32,902 nucleotides of DNA, taken from NCBI GenBank assembly GCA_913063125.1, contig CAJXZM010000061.1:1-32902 (forward strand), in the 5' to 3' direction. The position numbers were made by a program, and so were the translations under genes. The stretch comes from an uncultured Gammaproteobacteria bacterium. GTDB lineage: Bacteria; Pseudomonadota; Gammaproteobacteria; Pseudomonadales; Ketobacteraceae. The notes beneath the pieces are model-generated. The model did no database searches. It was not told the origin of the DNA and worked only from the letters and a program-made list of their open reading frames with translations. This document shows positions 16,815-24,851 of the stretch, in pieces. The number at the start of each line of letters is the position of its first letter. Positions within the stretch are counted from its first letter, which is position 1.

Positions 16815-17026
16815 ATATAGTGGTAGCAATAAAAAAGCGCTGTAAATTGTGAAAAATCGATCTACTAGATAGGTTTACTTCTATAATTATTGTTTATATC
16901 ACTTGTTAAGTGAACGCTAGAAATCGTTGCTATGTACTCAAGGGTGCGTAGATGATGGGGTTTTTGGCGGTTGACTGTGGGACAGATCTTGGTGCATCAG
17001 TTTCGTAGAGTGGTACAACTATAAAT

Positions 17027-19069
17027 TTAACAGGTGTTATTGATTAATTCGGTTAATTTCCCGGCGGTCATCGGGCGATGATAATAGAAACCCTGAAATG
17101 TACTGCAGCCGCATTGAATGGCAATGTTAACTTGCTCTATGTTTTCTACACCCTCAGCGATAACGTTAAGTCGTAATGAGTGCGCTAAGGCGTTAATGGC
17201 CGTTAGTATTGCTTTGTCATCTTCTCTTAGTTCTAATTCTTTGATAAAGGAGCGATCAATTTTTATGGTGTTGATAGGTAAATTTTTCAGGTAGCTAAAG
17301 GAAGAGTATCCGGTGCCGAAGTCATCTAATGAAATAGAGATTCCTATTTTTTTAATATCGTTAAGGCGCTCTATAGAAAAAGCTATATTATCGATAGCAA
17401 TGGATTCTGTTATTTCAATACATAGCTCTTGGGGTAATATTCTGTGACGGTTTAATACACTAGTAAATAGAGATAAAAAATCTTGATGATAAAAATGAAC
17501 GGTACTAATGTTTATGCTTACAGACCAATGAGTTTGCCATTGATGCTGTACTTTCCAGCGGGTTATTTGCTCGCAGACATCATTGACTAACCATTCGCTA
17601 ACAGGAATGATAAGGCCATTTGATTCCATGATTGGAATAAATTCAAGGGGTGATACAAGACCTCTTTCTGGGTGATTCCAGCGCAAAAGAGCTTCAAATC
17701 CCGTTATTTTACCCGTCAAATCAACTTGAGGTTGATAAAATACTTCAAGTTGATTTGACGTTATGGCGGCATGAAGGTGCATTTCCAGTTGGTGTTTGTT
17801 TTCAACCGAAGTGCTCATTTCTCTTTGATAAACTACTGCTCGCTTCCTTCCCCTGTTTTTTGCCTCATACATTGCAGTATCTGCAAAGCGCAATAACAAT
17901 TCTTCGTTGGTGTTTTCTAAAGGGAACATGACAATACCAATGCTTACGCCTATATGAAATATTTTCCCCTCTGTTTGAATGATTTGAGTTAGCGTTTTTA
18001 TGATGTCTTGGGCGAGATCGTTGGCGCTTTTTTGGGCTTGTTCTCTGTTGGTTTCCTTACTCTCCATAAGAATGACAAACTCATCGCCACCAAATCGAGC
18101 AAGGAGATCGGTGCTGCTGATTTTACGTGCGAGAATTTTTGAAATTTCAATGAGTACGGCATCTCCTGTTTCGTGGCCTTGTGAATCATTAATGTTTTTG
18201 AAATGATCAAGATCTAAGAATAAAATTGCGTTAGATTCGTTGTCAGAGGAATCCATAGCTTTTGACAGGTGCTGCTTAAACAAATATCGATTTGGTAGGC
18301 CTGTGGTGTCATCGTGGGTTGCCAAATACGTCATGCGTTTTTGTGTTTTTGTTTTTTCAGAAATAAGCTCGTTGACCCGAGATAAAAAATAGTTTCCTGC
18401 GTCACTTAGTGCGCCAAGTTCATTGTGTTGATGGCGTTTGCTAACAGAGAGCTCTTTATTGCTATTTATATCAATAGACTTAAACGTCTTTGCGAGATTT
18501 TCTAGAGGTTTGGTTATTAATGAGAAAAATATTAATAGTAACGCAATGGATAGTGCGATATTTCGTAAGACGCCGGAAATAATGACAAAACTTGATCTGT
18601 TATAGAATGTTTCAAGAAATTTATCGACGTTGATGACGATTGTTAATTTTCCAGGAGGAATGTTTGAATATATTGGATTTGATAAGTTTTCTATATAGGT
18701 TTTTCGTGTCCCCCCAATAAGGCCAGTTAACCATGAAGTTTTTGTTTTTGAAATATGTTTGCTGCTCTTTGAAAGGGTTATTCCAAGTTCATCGGTTATT
18801 TCAGCAGATTCAATAAATTCGTATTTTAACAAACCTACAACAATCTCATTGGCTAGAGACTTGTCTAGCGTTGTAACGGATCGGATGGCGGAGGGTAGGC
18901 TGGATTTTTGTATTTCTTGAATTGTGGCATCGAGCTCTTCATCTTGGCTAGTGAAATCATAAATGACTTGCGCCGAGCTAAGTGCAATGCCTATGATAAA
19001 TGCCATTAAGATGACATACCGAGACAGAGTGATTGCTAGCCGGGATTTTGTTTTTAATGGGTTAGCCAT
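17027..19069 (-). CDS. Membrane-bound GGDEF-EAL dual-domain c-di-GMP protein
   Basis: About 680 residues from ATG 19069 (MANPLKTKSRL), the first ATG in a frame otherwise open to a TTG at 19186. Layout: helix (about 17-36), periplasmic sensor (about 40-160), second helix (RNIALSIALLLIFFSLI, about 169-185), HAMP-like linker, GGDEF domain with LDLDHFKNINDSQGH and intact GGDEF (about 327-331), then an EAL domain with EALLRW, NIS, EITES, LDDFGTGYSS, KIDRSFI and AEGVE. All catalytic phosphodiesterase motifs look intact, so it could both make and break c-di-GMP. The position of the inhibitory RxxD reads SSTD, so the canonical I-site is missing. It lies downstream of the XRE gene on the same strand, 315 nt away, probably as a separate unit. 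Confidence 0.92.
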   Translation of the reverse strand: MANPLKTKSRLAITLSRYVILMAFIIGIALSSAQVIYDFTSQDEELDATIQEIQKSSLPSAIRSVTTLDKSLANEIVVGLLKYEFIESAEITDELGITLSKSSKHISKTKTSWLTGLIGGTRKTYIENLSNPIYSNIPPGKLTIVINVDKFLETFYNRSSFVIISGVLRNIALSIALLLIFFSLITKPLENLAKTFKSIDINSNKELSVSKRHQHNELGALSDAGNYFLSRVNELISEKTKTQKRMTYLATHDDTTGLPNRYLFKQHLSKAMDSSDNESNAILFLDLDHFKNINDSQGHETGDAVLIEISKILARKISSTDLLARFGGDEFVILMESKETNREQAQKSANDLAQDIIKTLTQIIQTEGKIFHIGVSIGIVMFPLENTNEELLLRFADTAMYEAKNRGRKRAVVYQREMSTSVENKHQLEMHLHAAITSNQLEVFYQPQVDLTGKITGFEALLRWNHPERGLVSPLEFIPIMESNGLIIPVSEWLVNDVCEQITRWKVQHQWQTHWSVSINISTVHFYHQDFLSLFTSVLNRHRILPQELCIEITESIAIDNIAFSIERLNDIKKIGISISLDDFGTGYSSFSYLKNLPINTIKIDRSFIKELELREDDKAILTAINALAHSLRLNVIAEGVENIEQVNIAIQCGCSTFQGFYYHRPMTAGKLTELINNTC

Positions 19070-19384
19070 AAGTTCTTGTCGATGTCCTTTTTGCTGTAAC
19101 AGTGACCTAATCGAGTCGTTGTTACTGCCTTTTTTAGTTGTGAAGGCCTCAATAATATCTGGGTTTATCAAGAATGCGTTAAGCAATGCATTGTTGATAA
19201 TGATAGCGTCGTTTTTTTCAAATTAGCACCTTAACCATTAGGAGATTATTATTAAAGGGGATGGGGCAGATTTACTGGTATTCTTTCTTATTGAAATACA
19301 AAGAGTCTGGCAGGGTAGGCTTCGTCACAACTAGCGTGCTAAAGATGGTGAGATATAACCAAAATTATAGACTATGAGTTACCT

Positions 19385-20188
19385 TTACCCCAGAGAGGTA
19401 GCAGGCAAATCCTCAAGGAAAAGCCGTGTGGCTTTGTCGCCCGGTAAGTAATGTTCTAATCGGATGTCCTGTAAGGTGACGTCTACTGCGGTTCCAAAGG
19501 TAGATATGGTGGAATATAATGAGAAGTGTTTGTCACTAATGGAAAAGTTAACTTTAATCATTGGGGCAGTGCCAAAATCCATTGTTCGTGTTTTCCAATC
19601 AGTTGGAATATCTGGCATTGATAGTATTTTTTCTAGCAACGTATTTTCCTGGTCGCAACGCGCTCCTGCCAAGTGTTCGTGATATAAACGGCGTAGCAGG
19701 AAAATACCTACATACTCCCAGTTGGTCACGAAGCGGCGATAACCTTTTGGATGGAAAAACAGTTCCATTATGTTGTTTGTTTCAGGGAAATCAGCGCCAT
19801 GTTGGATGAAGTAATATGTTAATGCCATTTGCGCTTGATTCGCCATCAACAGATTCCAGTGACTATCAATGACAATGGCAGGGTACGGAGCATGGGCATC
19901 AAGCATATAGGTAAGGGCTTCTCGTACATCCTTCATGCTTTCATCGGATAGATCATGTTGGGTAAATTCTTGGCTGTAACCTGCGGACGTTAATAATAGA
20001 TTGGCATCACGAGAGGGAACATCCATCACGTTAGATAGATGTAGCACCATCTCCCGGCTGGGTTTTGATCGACCATTTTCCATAAAGCTGATATGTCGAG
20101 TGGATACCTCAGCATTCAACGCCAATGCCATTTGGCTAAGCCGGTTTTGTTGTCTTAGTTCTTTTAAGATGGAGCCAAATGCGGTCAT
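19385..20188 (-). CDS. XRE-family regulator with MmyB-like ligand domain
   Basis: A 267-residue regulator. The N-terminal XRE helix-turn-helix (about 5-62) reads FGSILKELRQQNRLSQMALAL and STRHISFMENGRSKPSREM. The rest (about 95-265) matches the MmyB-like ligand-binding domain: YPAIVIDSHWNLLMANQA, PKGYRRFVTNWEYVG and a closing region with TFGTAVDVTLQDIRLEHYLPGD. ATG 20188 is chosen for its AGGA ribosome binding site about 10 nt upstream and standard N-terminus; the frame extends to 20278 across a likely operator. It is divergent to a small four-helix membrane protein, with a perfect palindrome in between, suggesting autorepression and control of that neighbour. The ligand is unknown; fatty acids have been proposed for this domain family. 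Confidence 0.88.
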   Translation of the reverse strand: MTAFGSILKELRQQNRLSQMALALNAEVSTRHISFMENGRSKPSREMVLHLSNVMDVPSRDANLLLTSAGYSQEFTQHDLSDESMKDVREALTYMLDAHAPYPAIVIDSHWNLLMANQAQMALTYYFIQHGADFPETNNIMELFFHPKGYRRFVTNWEYVGIFLLRRLYHEHLAGARCDQENTLLEKILSMPDIPTDWKTRTMDFGTAPMIKVNFSISDKHFSLYSTISTFGTAVDVTLQDIRLEHYLPGDKATRLFLEDLPATSLG

Positions 20189-20252
20189 TGTGGATGTTCC
20201 TGTGTGAATCTGCCAACTCAGGGTTATTTTAGCGGGTATTGGAGGAGTAGAT

Positions 20253-20269
20253 ATTACCTCAGAGGTAAT
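20253..20269. promoter_or_regulatory. 17-bp perfect palindrome, candidate MmyB-type operator
   Basis: ATTACCTC-A-GAGGTAAT (8-1-8) lies between the divergent XRE/MmyB-like regulator and the small membrane protein. A related half-site, TTAACCTC, occurs about 30 bp further toward the membrane-protein gene. Binding by the adjacent regulator is inferred. Confidence 0.6.
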
Positions 20270-20341
20270 TGAGAGCATAACCCCGAAGGTGCATGATTAA
20301 CCTCACCAACAGACTTATTTATCCTCAGAAGGGCAATTGTT

Positions 20342-20746
20342 ATGAAATCTATCTCATTAAAGGCGGCGTTACGAGTAAACAGTGTATTTTCAATCATGTG
20401 CGCTGTGGATTTGTTGTTGTTTAGCACAGCAATTGCCCAGGCCATGGGGGACGTGGCACCCTGGATATTACAGGGGGTAGGCGTTGCACTTGTTTTGTGG
20501 GCGACAAGCCTTGTTTGGGTATCTTCAGGACCGGTGATTAACCAAACCTTAGTGAAGGGTATTATTATTGCTGATCTTGGCTGGGTACTGGGTACCGCTA
20601 TACTCCTGATTGAGCTGCCAGGAGTGTTTTCAGCGTTAGGGAGTATGATGTTGGCGGGTGTGGCTTTTATTATATTGGTTCTTGCCTTACTTCAAGCTAA
20701 GGCACTGGCGACATTAAACCCTCAAGGCAAGTTATTAGTGAGCTGA
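20342..20746 (+). CDS. Small four-helix integral membrane protein
   Basis: A 134-residue protein with four predicted membrane helices: SIMCAVDLLLFSTAIA, VGVALVLWATSLVWV, GIIIADLGWVLGTAILLI and MMLAGVAFIILVLALLQ. I do not recognise a specific family. Small membrane proteins of this size are often found beside MmyB-type regulators. GGG lies 9-11 nt before ATG 20342. It is divergent to the XRE regulator and is its most likely target. No catalytic motif is visible. Function unknown. Confidence 0.75.
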   Translation: MKSISLKAALRVNSVFSIMCAVDLLLFSTAIAQAMGDVAPWILQGVGVALVLWATSLVWVSSGPVINQTLVKGIIIADLGWVLGTAILLIELPGVFSALGSMMLAGVAFIILVLALLQAKALATLNPQGKLLVS

Positions 20747-20771
20747 ATGCGTTAGTAACGCTTATTATCAA

Positions 20772-20806
20772 AAGGGCTGCGACAGCTGCTAATGTCGCTA
20801 GCCCTT
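20772..20806 (-). terminator. Bidirectional terminator between convergent genes
   Basis: AAGGGCTGCGACA (20772-20784) pairs with TGTCGCTAGCCCTT (20793-20806) with one bulged A around an 8-nt loop. On the minus strand it is followed by TTTTGATAATA, fitting the end of the GNAT gene 37 nt upstream. It may also end the small membrane protein transcript. Confidence 0.65.
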
Positions 20807-20842
20807 GGTAGGCTATCAGCAAATCTAAGCTGTTCGAGTAAC

Positions 20843-21448
20843 TTATAGTGCCAATTTCATTTCCTTTGTGAGAGGGATATTGGCATTTTCTTTCGGGAAG
20901 ACTTTTTCACGAACCACCTTAAATCCTAAACGCGTATAAAGTGATTCCGCCCGTGGATTGTTATCCGCAACATCTAACGAAAGTATTTTGTATCCATTTT
21001 CTGTTGCGATAATCCGCTGATGTTCGATCATCTTACTGCCAATACCTGTGCCGCGAAGGCTGGTGTCCACTCCAAAGTTCGAAAGGTATATTTCATTTTT
21101 TCGGGGTACTCGCATTACGCTGCTGGTATGGCGCATTTTCGCCAACATGGTGATGGCTTTGATGGGCCCATAAAAAGAAAAAATGTTCTTTACCGTGCCC
21201 CAGATAAGACTATTAACGACGTTTCCATCAAAAAAACAACCGGTGGCGATAACACGGTTATCACTTATTGCCACCGTGACATTGTTGAAACCACAAAAGC
21301 CTTGGCCCGATAAGAACTCATAATGAATGAAATCAATAGCTGTTTTATCGGAGGTTTTAAAAATAAAATCATATAACTCGATACCGGAACTGTACATAAG
21401 TTGGCTGATATCGCCGTTATCATCGGGGGAAGCTGTTCGTATTTCCAT
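20843..21448 (-). CDS. GNAT-family N-acetyltransferase
   Basis: A 201-residue acetyl-CoA-dependent acetyltransferase. The acetyl-CoA pyrophosphate loop is visible as LRGTGIGSKMIEHQR (about 135-149), preceded by strand EIYLSNFGVD and followed by ILSLDVADNNPRAESLYTRLGFK, the standard C-terminal GNAT strand and helix. The N-terminal half (about 1-110) is less typical and may define the substrate pocket. AAGGAG lies about 10 nt upstream of ATG 21448, a strong start. It follows the alpha/beta hydrolase gene on the same strand after a short gap of 39 nt, so co-transcription from the DUF445 gene onward is likely. The substrate is unknown. Confidence 0.88.
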   Translation of the reverse strand: MEIRTASPDDNGDISQLMYSSGIELYDFIFKTSDKTAIDFIHYEFLSGQGFCGFNNVTVAISDNRVIATGCFFDGNVVNSLIWGTVKNIFSFYGPIKAITMLAKMRHTSSVMRVPRKNEIYLSNFGVDTSLRGTGIGSKMIEHQRIIATENGYKILSLDVADNNPRAESLYTRLGFKVVREKVFPKENANIPLTKEMKLAL

Positions 21449-21487
21449 TGTAAAAATCTCCTTTTTAGATGACCAGAAATAATAGCG

Positions 21488-22444
21488 TTATTGCGATAGA
21501 AAAGACAATAATGCGTCATTAACTTGTTGTGCTTGATCTATATTTACCCAATGTGCAGCATTTTCAATTGCAATGATGTTTGCGCGTGGTAATAATTTTG
21601 TCGCTTTTTCCGCATTGCTATAGGGGAAGCTAATATCTTGTTTTCCCCAGATAAAGGTTATGGGTATGTTCGTTCGGCCTAGGGCTGCCCAGCCTTCAGT
21701 ATAATCGCGAACAGGGGATTGTCGTAAGGTTGATAATAATGAGCGACTAAACCCAGGATACTGAGCAAATTCATCCCAGCGGTCAATGACCCATTGATTC
21801 TCTTGACGGAAATACAAATAATCTTCCACTTTGGGTTTAAGAATTTCTTTACCAAAGTAGTGGAATGCTAGATCTGGAATGAGGGGTGTCTTGAGTAGTT
21901 TAGTCGTGTTGTCACCGTCTTTAGGCCAGCCCGCGGGACCGAGTAGTGACAAGCTAACAACATTATCTTGGTGGTTAAGAGCATAATCGCTGGCAATGAC
22001 GGAACCAAAGGACGCTCCGATTAAATGCGCTTTTTTGATGTTAAGAAAAAGCATTAACTGGTGTAGCTGGTCTCTAAAAACGGATAATGATAATTCAGTT
22101 CTGGGCCTTGATGATAAGCCGCGGCCCCATAAATCATAAGAAATAACCTGAAAGCCAGCATCAACAAGAGGTTTTATATTGGGGTTCCATGATTCTAAAA
22201 ATCCGTTAAAGCTATGGATAAGTATAACGGTAGGTTGTTCTTTTTTACCAAATTTTTGGTAGCGAGTAAGGCCGAGGGAGGATTGAAAGTAAAGTTCTGG
22301 AGATGATTTTTGGGTGCTTTTTTCTCTGGCCTTGTTGAAAGTAGATAAATCTTCATAAAAATATTGATATATTGAAGTGAATGCGAAAAGTGTGATCAGA
22401 GTTACTACGGTTATAGATGATTTGACGAAGATATGACGTTTCAA
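21488..22444 (-). CDS. Membrane-anchored alpha/beta hydrolase
   Basis: A 318-residue hydrolase from TTG 22444. This start is chosen because AAGGAGG (22452-22458) sits 7 nt upstream, an almost perfect ribosome binding site; the frame runs to another TTG at 22501 without one. An N-terminal hydrophobic segment (about 8-26) suggests an anchor or signal peptide, placing the enzyme in the periplasm. The alpha/beta fold core shows PTVILIHSFNGFLESW (oxyanion region), the nucleophile elbow GASFGS, the acid in WGKQDISFP and the His in ENAAHWVNI, a complete Ser-Asp-His triad. Likely an esterase or lipase; substrate unknown. The gene follows DUF445 closely and precedes a GNAT gene. Confidence 0.88.
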   Translation of the reverse strand: MKRHIFVKSSITVVTLITLFAFTSIYQYFYEDLSTFNKAREKSTQKSSPELYFQSSLGLTRYQKFGKKEQPTVILIHSFNGFLESWNPNIKPLVDAGFQVISYDLWGRGLSSRPRTELSLSVFRDQLHQLMLFLNIKKAHLIGASFGSVIASDYALNHQDNVVSLSLLGPAGWPKDGDNTTKLLKTPLIPDLAFHYFGKEILKPKVEDYLYFRQENQWVIDRWDEFAQYPGFSRSLLSTLRQSPVRDYTEGWAALGRTNIPITFIWGKQDISFPYSNAEKATKLLPRANIIAIENAAHWVNIDQAQQVNDALLSFLSQ

Positions 22445-22507
22445 AATATGCCCTCCTTGGTATGCTGTATATTTTCCTAAATGATAACTCAAGCGACTCA
22501 AGCGACT

Positions 22508-23740
22508 TCAGCCACCACCAAAAACGATAAAGAACTGAAAGCAGCCCACCAGTAATCCAAGTACCCCACCACCGAGTGTCATCATCCACTCGTCTTCTTC
22601 AAAAATCGGGCGTATCATGCGTTCAAACTGTTCGGGTGATAGCAATTTCACCTTCTCTATTACCGTGTTTTCGACATCCATGGCCTCTTCTACATAGGCG
22701 TGTAGGTGTTTCATGGAATCTTCTAATGAATCGATAGTTTCTTCAATGGCTTTTTCTTTGATGGCGATATAACGCTCAGTACCAACCGTCATTAAAACAA
22801 GGGGTTTGGCATATCCAGAAAACTGATCAAACGCCTCTTGCATGTGTTTATTGATCAATTTGAATAGTTTGTCAGAAGATGGGCCTTTTAATACCGCAGC
22901 GGCAACCTTTTCTGGGTTAAAAATCTCTTCTGCGATTAGCATACCTTGCTCTACCGCAATTTCATCTTGGCGACGGAAAAATAACCCATGGATAGTGAAG
23001 GGGCCAATTTTTTTCGGTTGCTTTGGATCAAATATCATTTTTAATGCAAGAACATTGGTGAGGTATCCGACTAAGGCTCCACCGACAGGAAGTACCCAGC
23101 TTTCGGGGTAGAACAACCACAAGAACATTTCGGCGATACCAAATAAGAAACCAAAATAAATTCCCGACTTAGCGATGAATTTCATCTCCTCGCTGGCGGA
23201 TTTTTCAAATATTTTACAGAGAACCTCTATATCTGAAACGAGGTTGGAGATTAACATATGGCGAACATCAAAAACGTCTTCAATGTTCTCTTGGAACGCT
23301 TCTAACATCGTTGTGATGATATCAGGAGCTTCACTTTGGATTTTCTTATAGATGCGCTTTTTTATGGCAACGGGTAATGCTTCCCAGGCTTTTGGAGCCT
23401 CTGCTAGCATGACCTTATTAATAATGGTTTCGATCATCTCTGGCATGATCGGTTCAACTTCTTCGATAATCCGTTTCGAATCAAGTTTGCCGAATAACTC
23501 ATCAAGGTCCAGCAGTGTTTCGCTCATGGTGTCTACGGTATCACGAGCGATTTTATCGGCCATTCTTGGGATAACACCCTGCCAACCTAAAAAGGGGGGG
23601 ATGCCTACAAAATTAAGCGGTTTGAACGCCATTTTGATTGCAAGAGAGTTGGTTCCCCAGCCTACCAGTGCGCAAATAATCGGAATACTTATATATAACC
23701 AGGGATCTGACCAGAAATTATCCACGTGTAACAGCTCCAT
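22508..23740 (-). CDS. DUF445 membrane protein
   Basis: A 410-residue protein of DUF445. It has a membrane segment at the N-terminus (YISIPIICALVGWGTNSLAIKM), a pair in the middle (GFLFGIAEMFLWLF and VLPVGGALVGYLTNVLALKM) and one at the C-terminus (LGGGVLGLLVGCFQFFIVFGG), with helical soluble regions between. The G(W/Y)xTNxLA(I/L)KM unit and the following GIPP/GPFTIHG-R-x-D-x-IA segment occur twice, at about 27-70 and 222-270, indicating internal duplication. It may contribute to envelope structure, but the role of DUF445 is unknown. A second DUF445 gene lies at the right edge. No clear ribosome binding site in front of ATG 23740. First gene of a probable operon with the hydrolase and GNAT genes. 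Confidence 0.85.
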   Translation of the reverse strand: MELLHVDNFWSDPWLYISIPIICALVGWGTNSLAIKMAFKPLNFVGIPPFLGWQGVIPRMADKIARDTVDTMSETLLDLDELFGKLDSKRIIEEVEPIMPEMIETIINKVMLAEAPKAWEALPVAIKKRIYKKIQSEAPDIITTMLEAFQENIEDVFDVRHMLISNLVSDIEVLCKIFEKSASEEMKFIAKSGIYFGFLFGIAEMFLWLFYPESWVLPVGGALVGYLTNVLALKMIFDPKQPKKIGPFTIHGLFFRRQDEIAVEQGMLIAEEIFNPEKVAAAVLKGPSSDKLFKLINKHMQEAFDQFSGYAKPLVLMTVGTERYIAIKEKAIEETIDSLEDSMKHLHAYVEEAMDVENTVIEKVKLLSPEQFERMIRPIFEEDEWMMTLGGGVLGLLVGCFQFFIVFGGG

Positions 23741-23789
23741 TGTTGCGTTTTATCGTTTTGCCTTTTTAAAGGAGGCGATTCTGACACTG

Positions 23790-23814
23790 CTTGGCCTTTG
23801 TTTCAAACACCAAG
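23790..23814. other. Small hairpin downstream of the LysR gene
   Basis: CTTGG-CC-TTTG-TTT-CAAA-CA-CCAAG forms a 9-bp stem with one internal mismatch loop. It lies 23 nt beyond the LysR stop on the minus strand, without a U-tract in that direction. It is a weak terminator candidate. Confidence 0.3.
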
Positions 23815-23836
23815 AGCGATCTTTTTATTTTAAAAG

Positions 23837-24757
23837 CTATGTTGATAATAGACTTATCAGTATTTTTCGTAGCCATGTTAAGGCTGGGTCGTTGCCCCTT
23901 GTGGTGTGCCAGGTCTGATAGAGAGAAACAGGAGGCAATGAGAACGGTAATGGCGTTAAGTGTAGATTAAATGCTTCTTTGAACATTTCCGCTTGGCGTT
24001 TAGGCATAGCAGCAACTAAGTCCGTACCACAAATCAAGGGTGGCATTGCACTAAAATGGGTCACTTGAGCCGCGATGTTTCGTTGTTTTAATGTGTCGTT
24101 GATGATGCTGTCGTTTACCAGTGTTTCTAGTGGACGGATCTCTGGCTGACGCTGTGGTAAAACCACATGGTATTCTGCAAAGTATTGGGCGATGGAGCAT
24201 TGCGCTTTAATTCGAGGGTGATTCTTATCAACAACAATAACAACCTCTTCGAGGGTGACGCATTCATGGCAGAGGTTGTTATCCTGTATCACCTGGTAGT
24301 CAATAATGAGATCAAGCTCTCCCTGGGCTAATAGATTTGCATGGTTGTTCTCTGGATTGCGGGACATGATGTAAGAAATAGCACGATTATTTTGTGTTGC
24401 TGTCATCAACCGGTTGAGTAATACGGTTTCACCATAATCGGTGGCGGCGATGGTAAATACCTGTTCGCTGCTATTGGGGTCAAACGGATTGTCAGCGCTG
24501 AACCCATCTTCTATCAACCGTAATGCTTGCTGTATTGGCTTATGCAGCTCTTTGGCTCTTAGTGTTGGAATCATGCCGTTACGGGTACGAACAAATAGTG
24601 CATCGTTAACCGTTAGCCTCAGTCGCTGCAATGCATTGCTGGCAGCAGGTTGGGTCATATTTAACCTTTCTGCTGCTAGTGATAACTTGCCTTCTATCAT
24701 TAGGGCATCAAACAGAATGAGAAGGTTGAGATCAATGGATCGTAAATTAAGCTTCAT
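23837..24757 (-). CDS. LysR-family transcriptional regulator
   Basis: A 306-residue LysR-type regulator, closest in style to the NodD/PhcR-like subgroup (opening LRSIDLNLLILFDALM). The winged helix-turn-helix is LSLAAERLNMTQPAASNALQRLR followed by DALFVRTRNGMIPT. The effector domain starts at about 90 (EQVFTIAATDYGETVLL) with ELDLIIDYQ and a C-terminal VAAMPKRQAEMF, as expected. It is divergent to the alkyl-sulfatase-like gene, the normal LysR-target layout, and GATAT-AAA-ATATC lies just upstream of its start. I infer control of the sulfatase and possibly the genes that follow. The inducer is unknown. Confidence 0.9.
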   Translation of the reverse strand: MKLNLRSIDLNLLILFDALMIEGKLSLAAERLNMTQPAASNALQRLRLTVNDALFVRTRNGMIPTLRAKELHKPIQQALRLIEDGFSADNPFDPNSSEQVFTIAATDYGETVLLNRLMTATQNNRAISYIMSRNPENNHANLLAQGELDLIIDYQVIQDNNLCHECVTLEEVVIVVDKNHPRIKAQCSIAQYFAEYHVVLPQRQPEIRPLETLVNDSIINDTLKQRNIAAQVTHFSAMPPLICGTDLVAAMPKRQAEMFKEAFNLHLTPLPFSLPPVSLYQTWHTTRGNDPALTWLRKILISLLST

Positions 24758-24767
24758 GAATGTAATA

Positions 24768-24780
24768 GATATAAAATATC
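24768..24780. promoter_or_regulatory. Candidate LysR box
   Basis: GATAT-AAA-ATATC is a perfect 5-3-5 inverted repeat, 11 bp from the LysR start and about 70 bp before the sulfatase start. It resembles the AT-rich dyads bound by LysR proteins. Binding is inferred. Confidence 0.4.
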
Positions 24781-24851
24781 AATTTGAAGAATGTTACTGG
24801 CAAGTATAGCCTAAACATATCGTTGGTAAGAAAGCTGTGGAGGCTCTTGGT

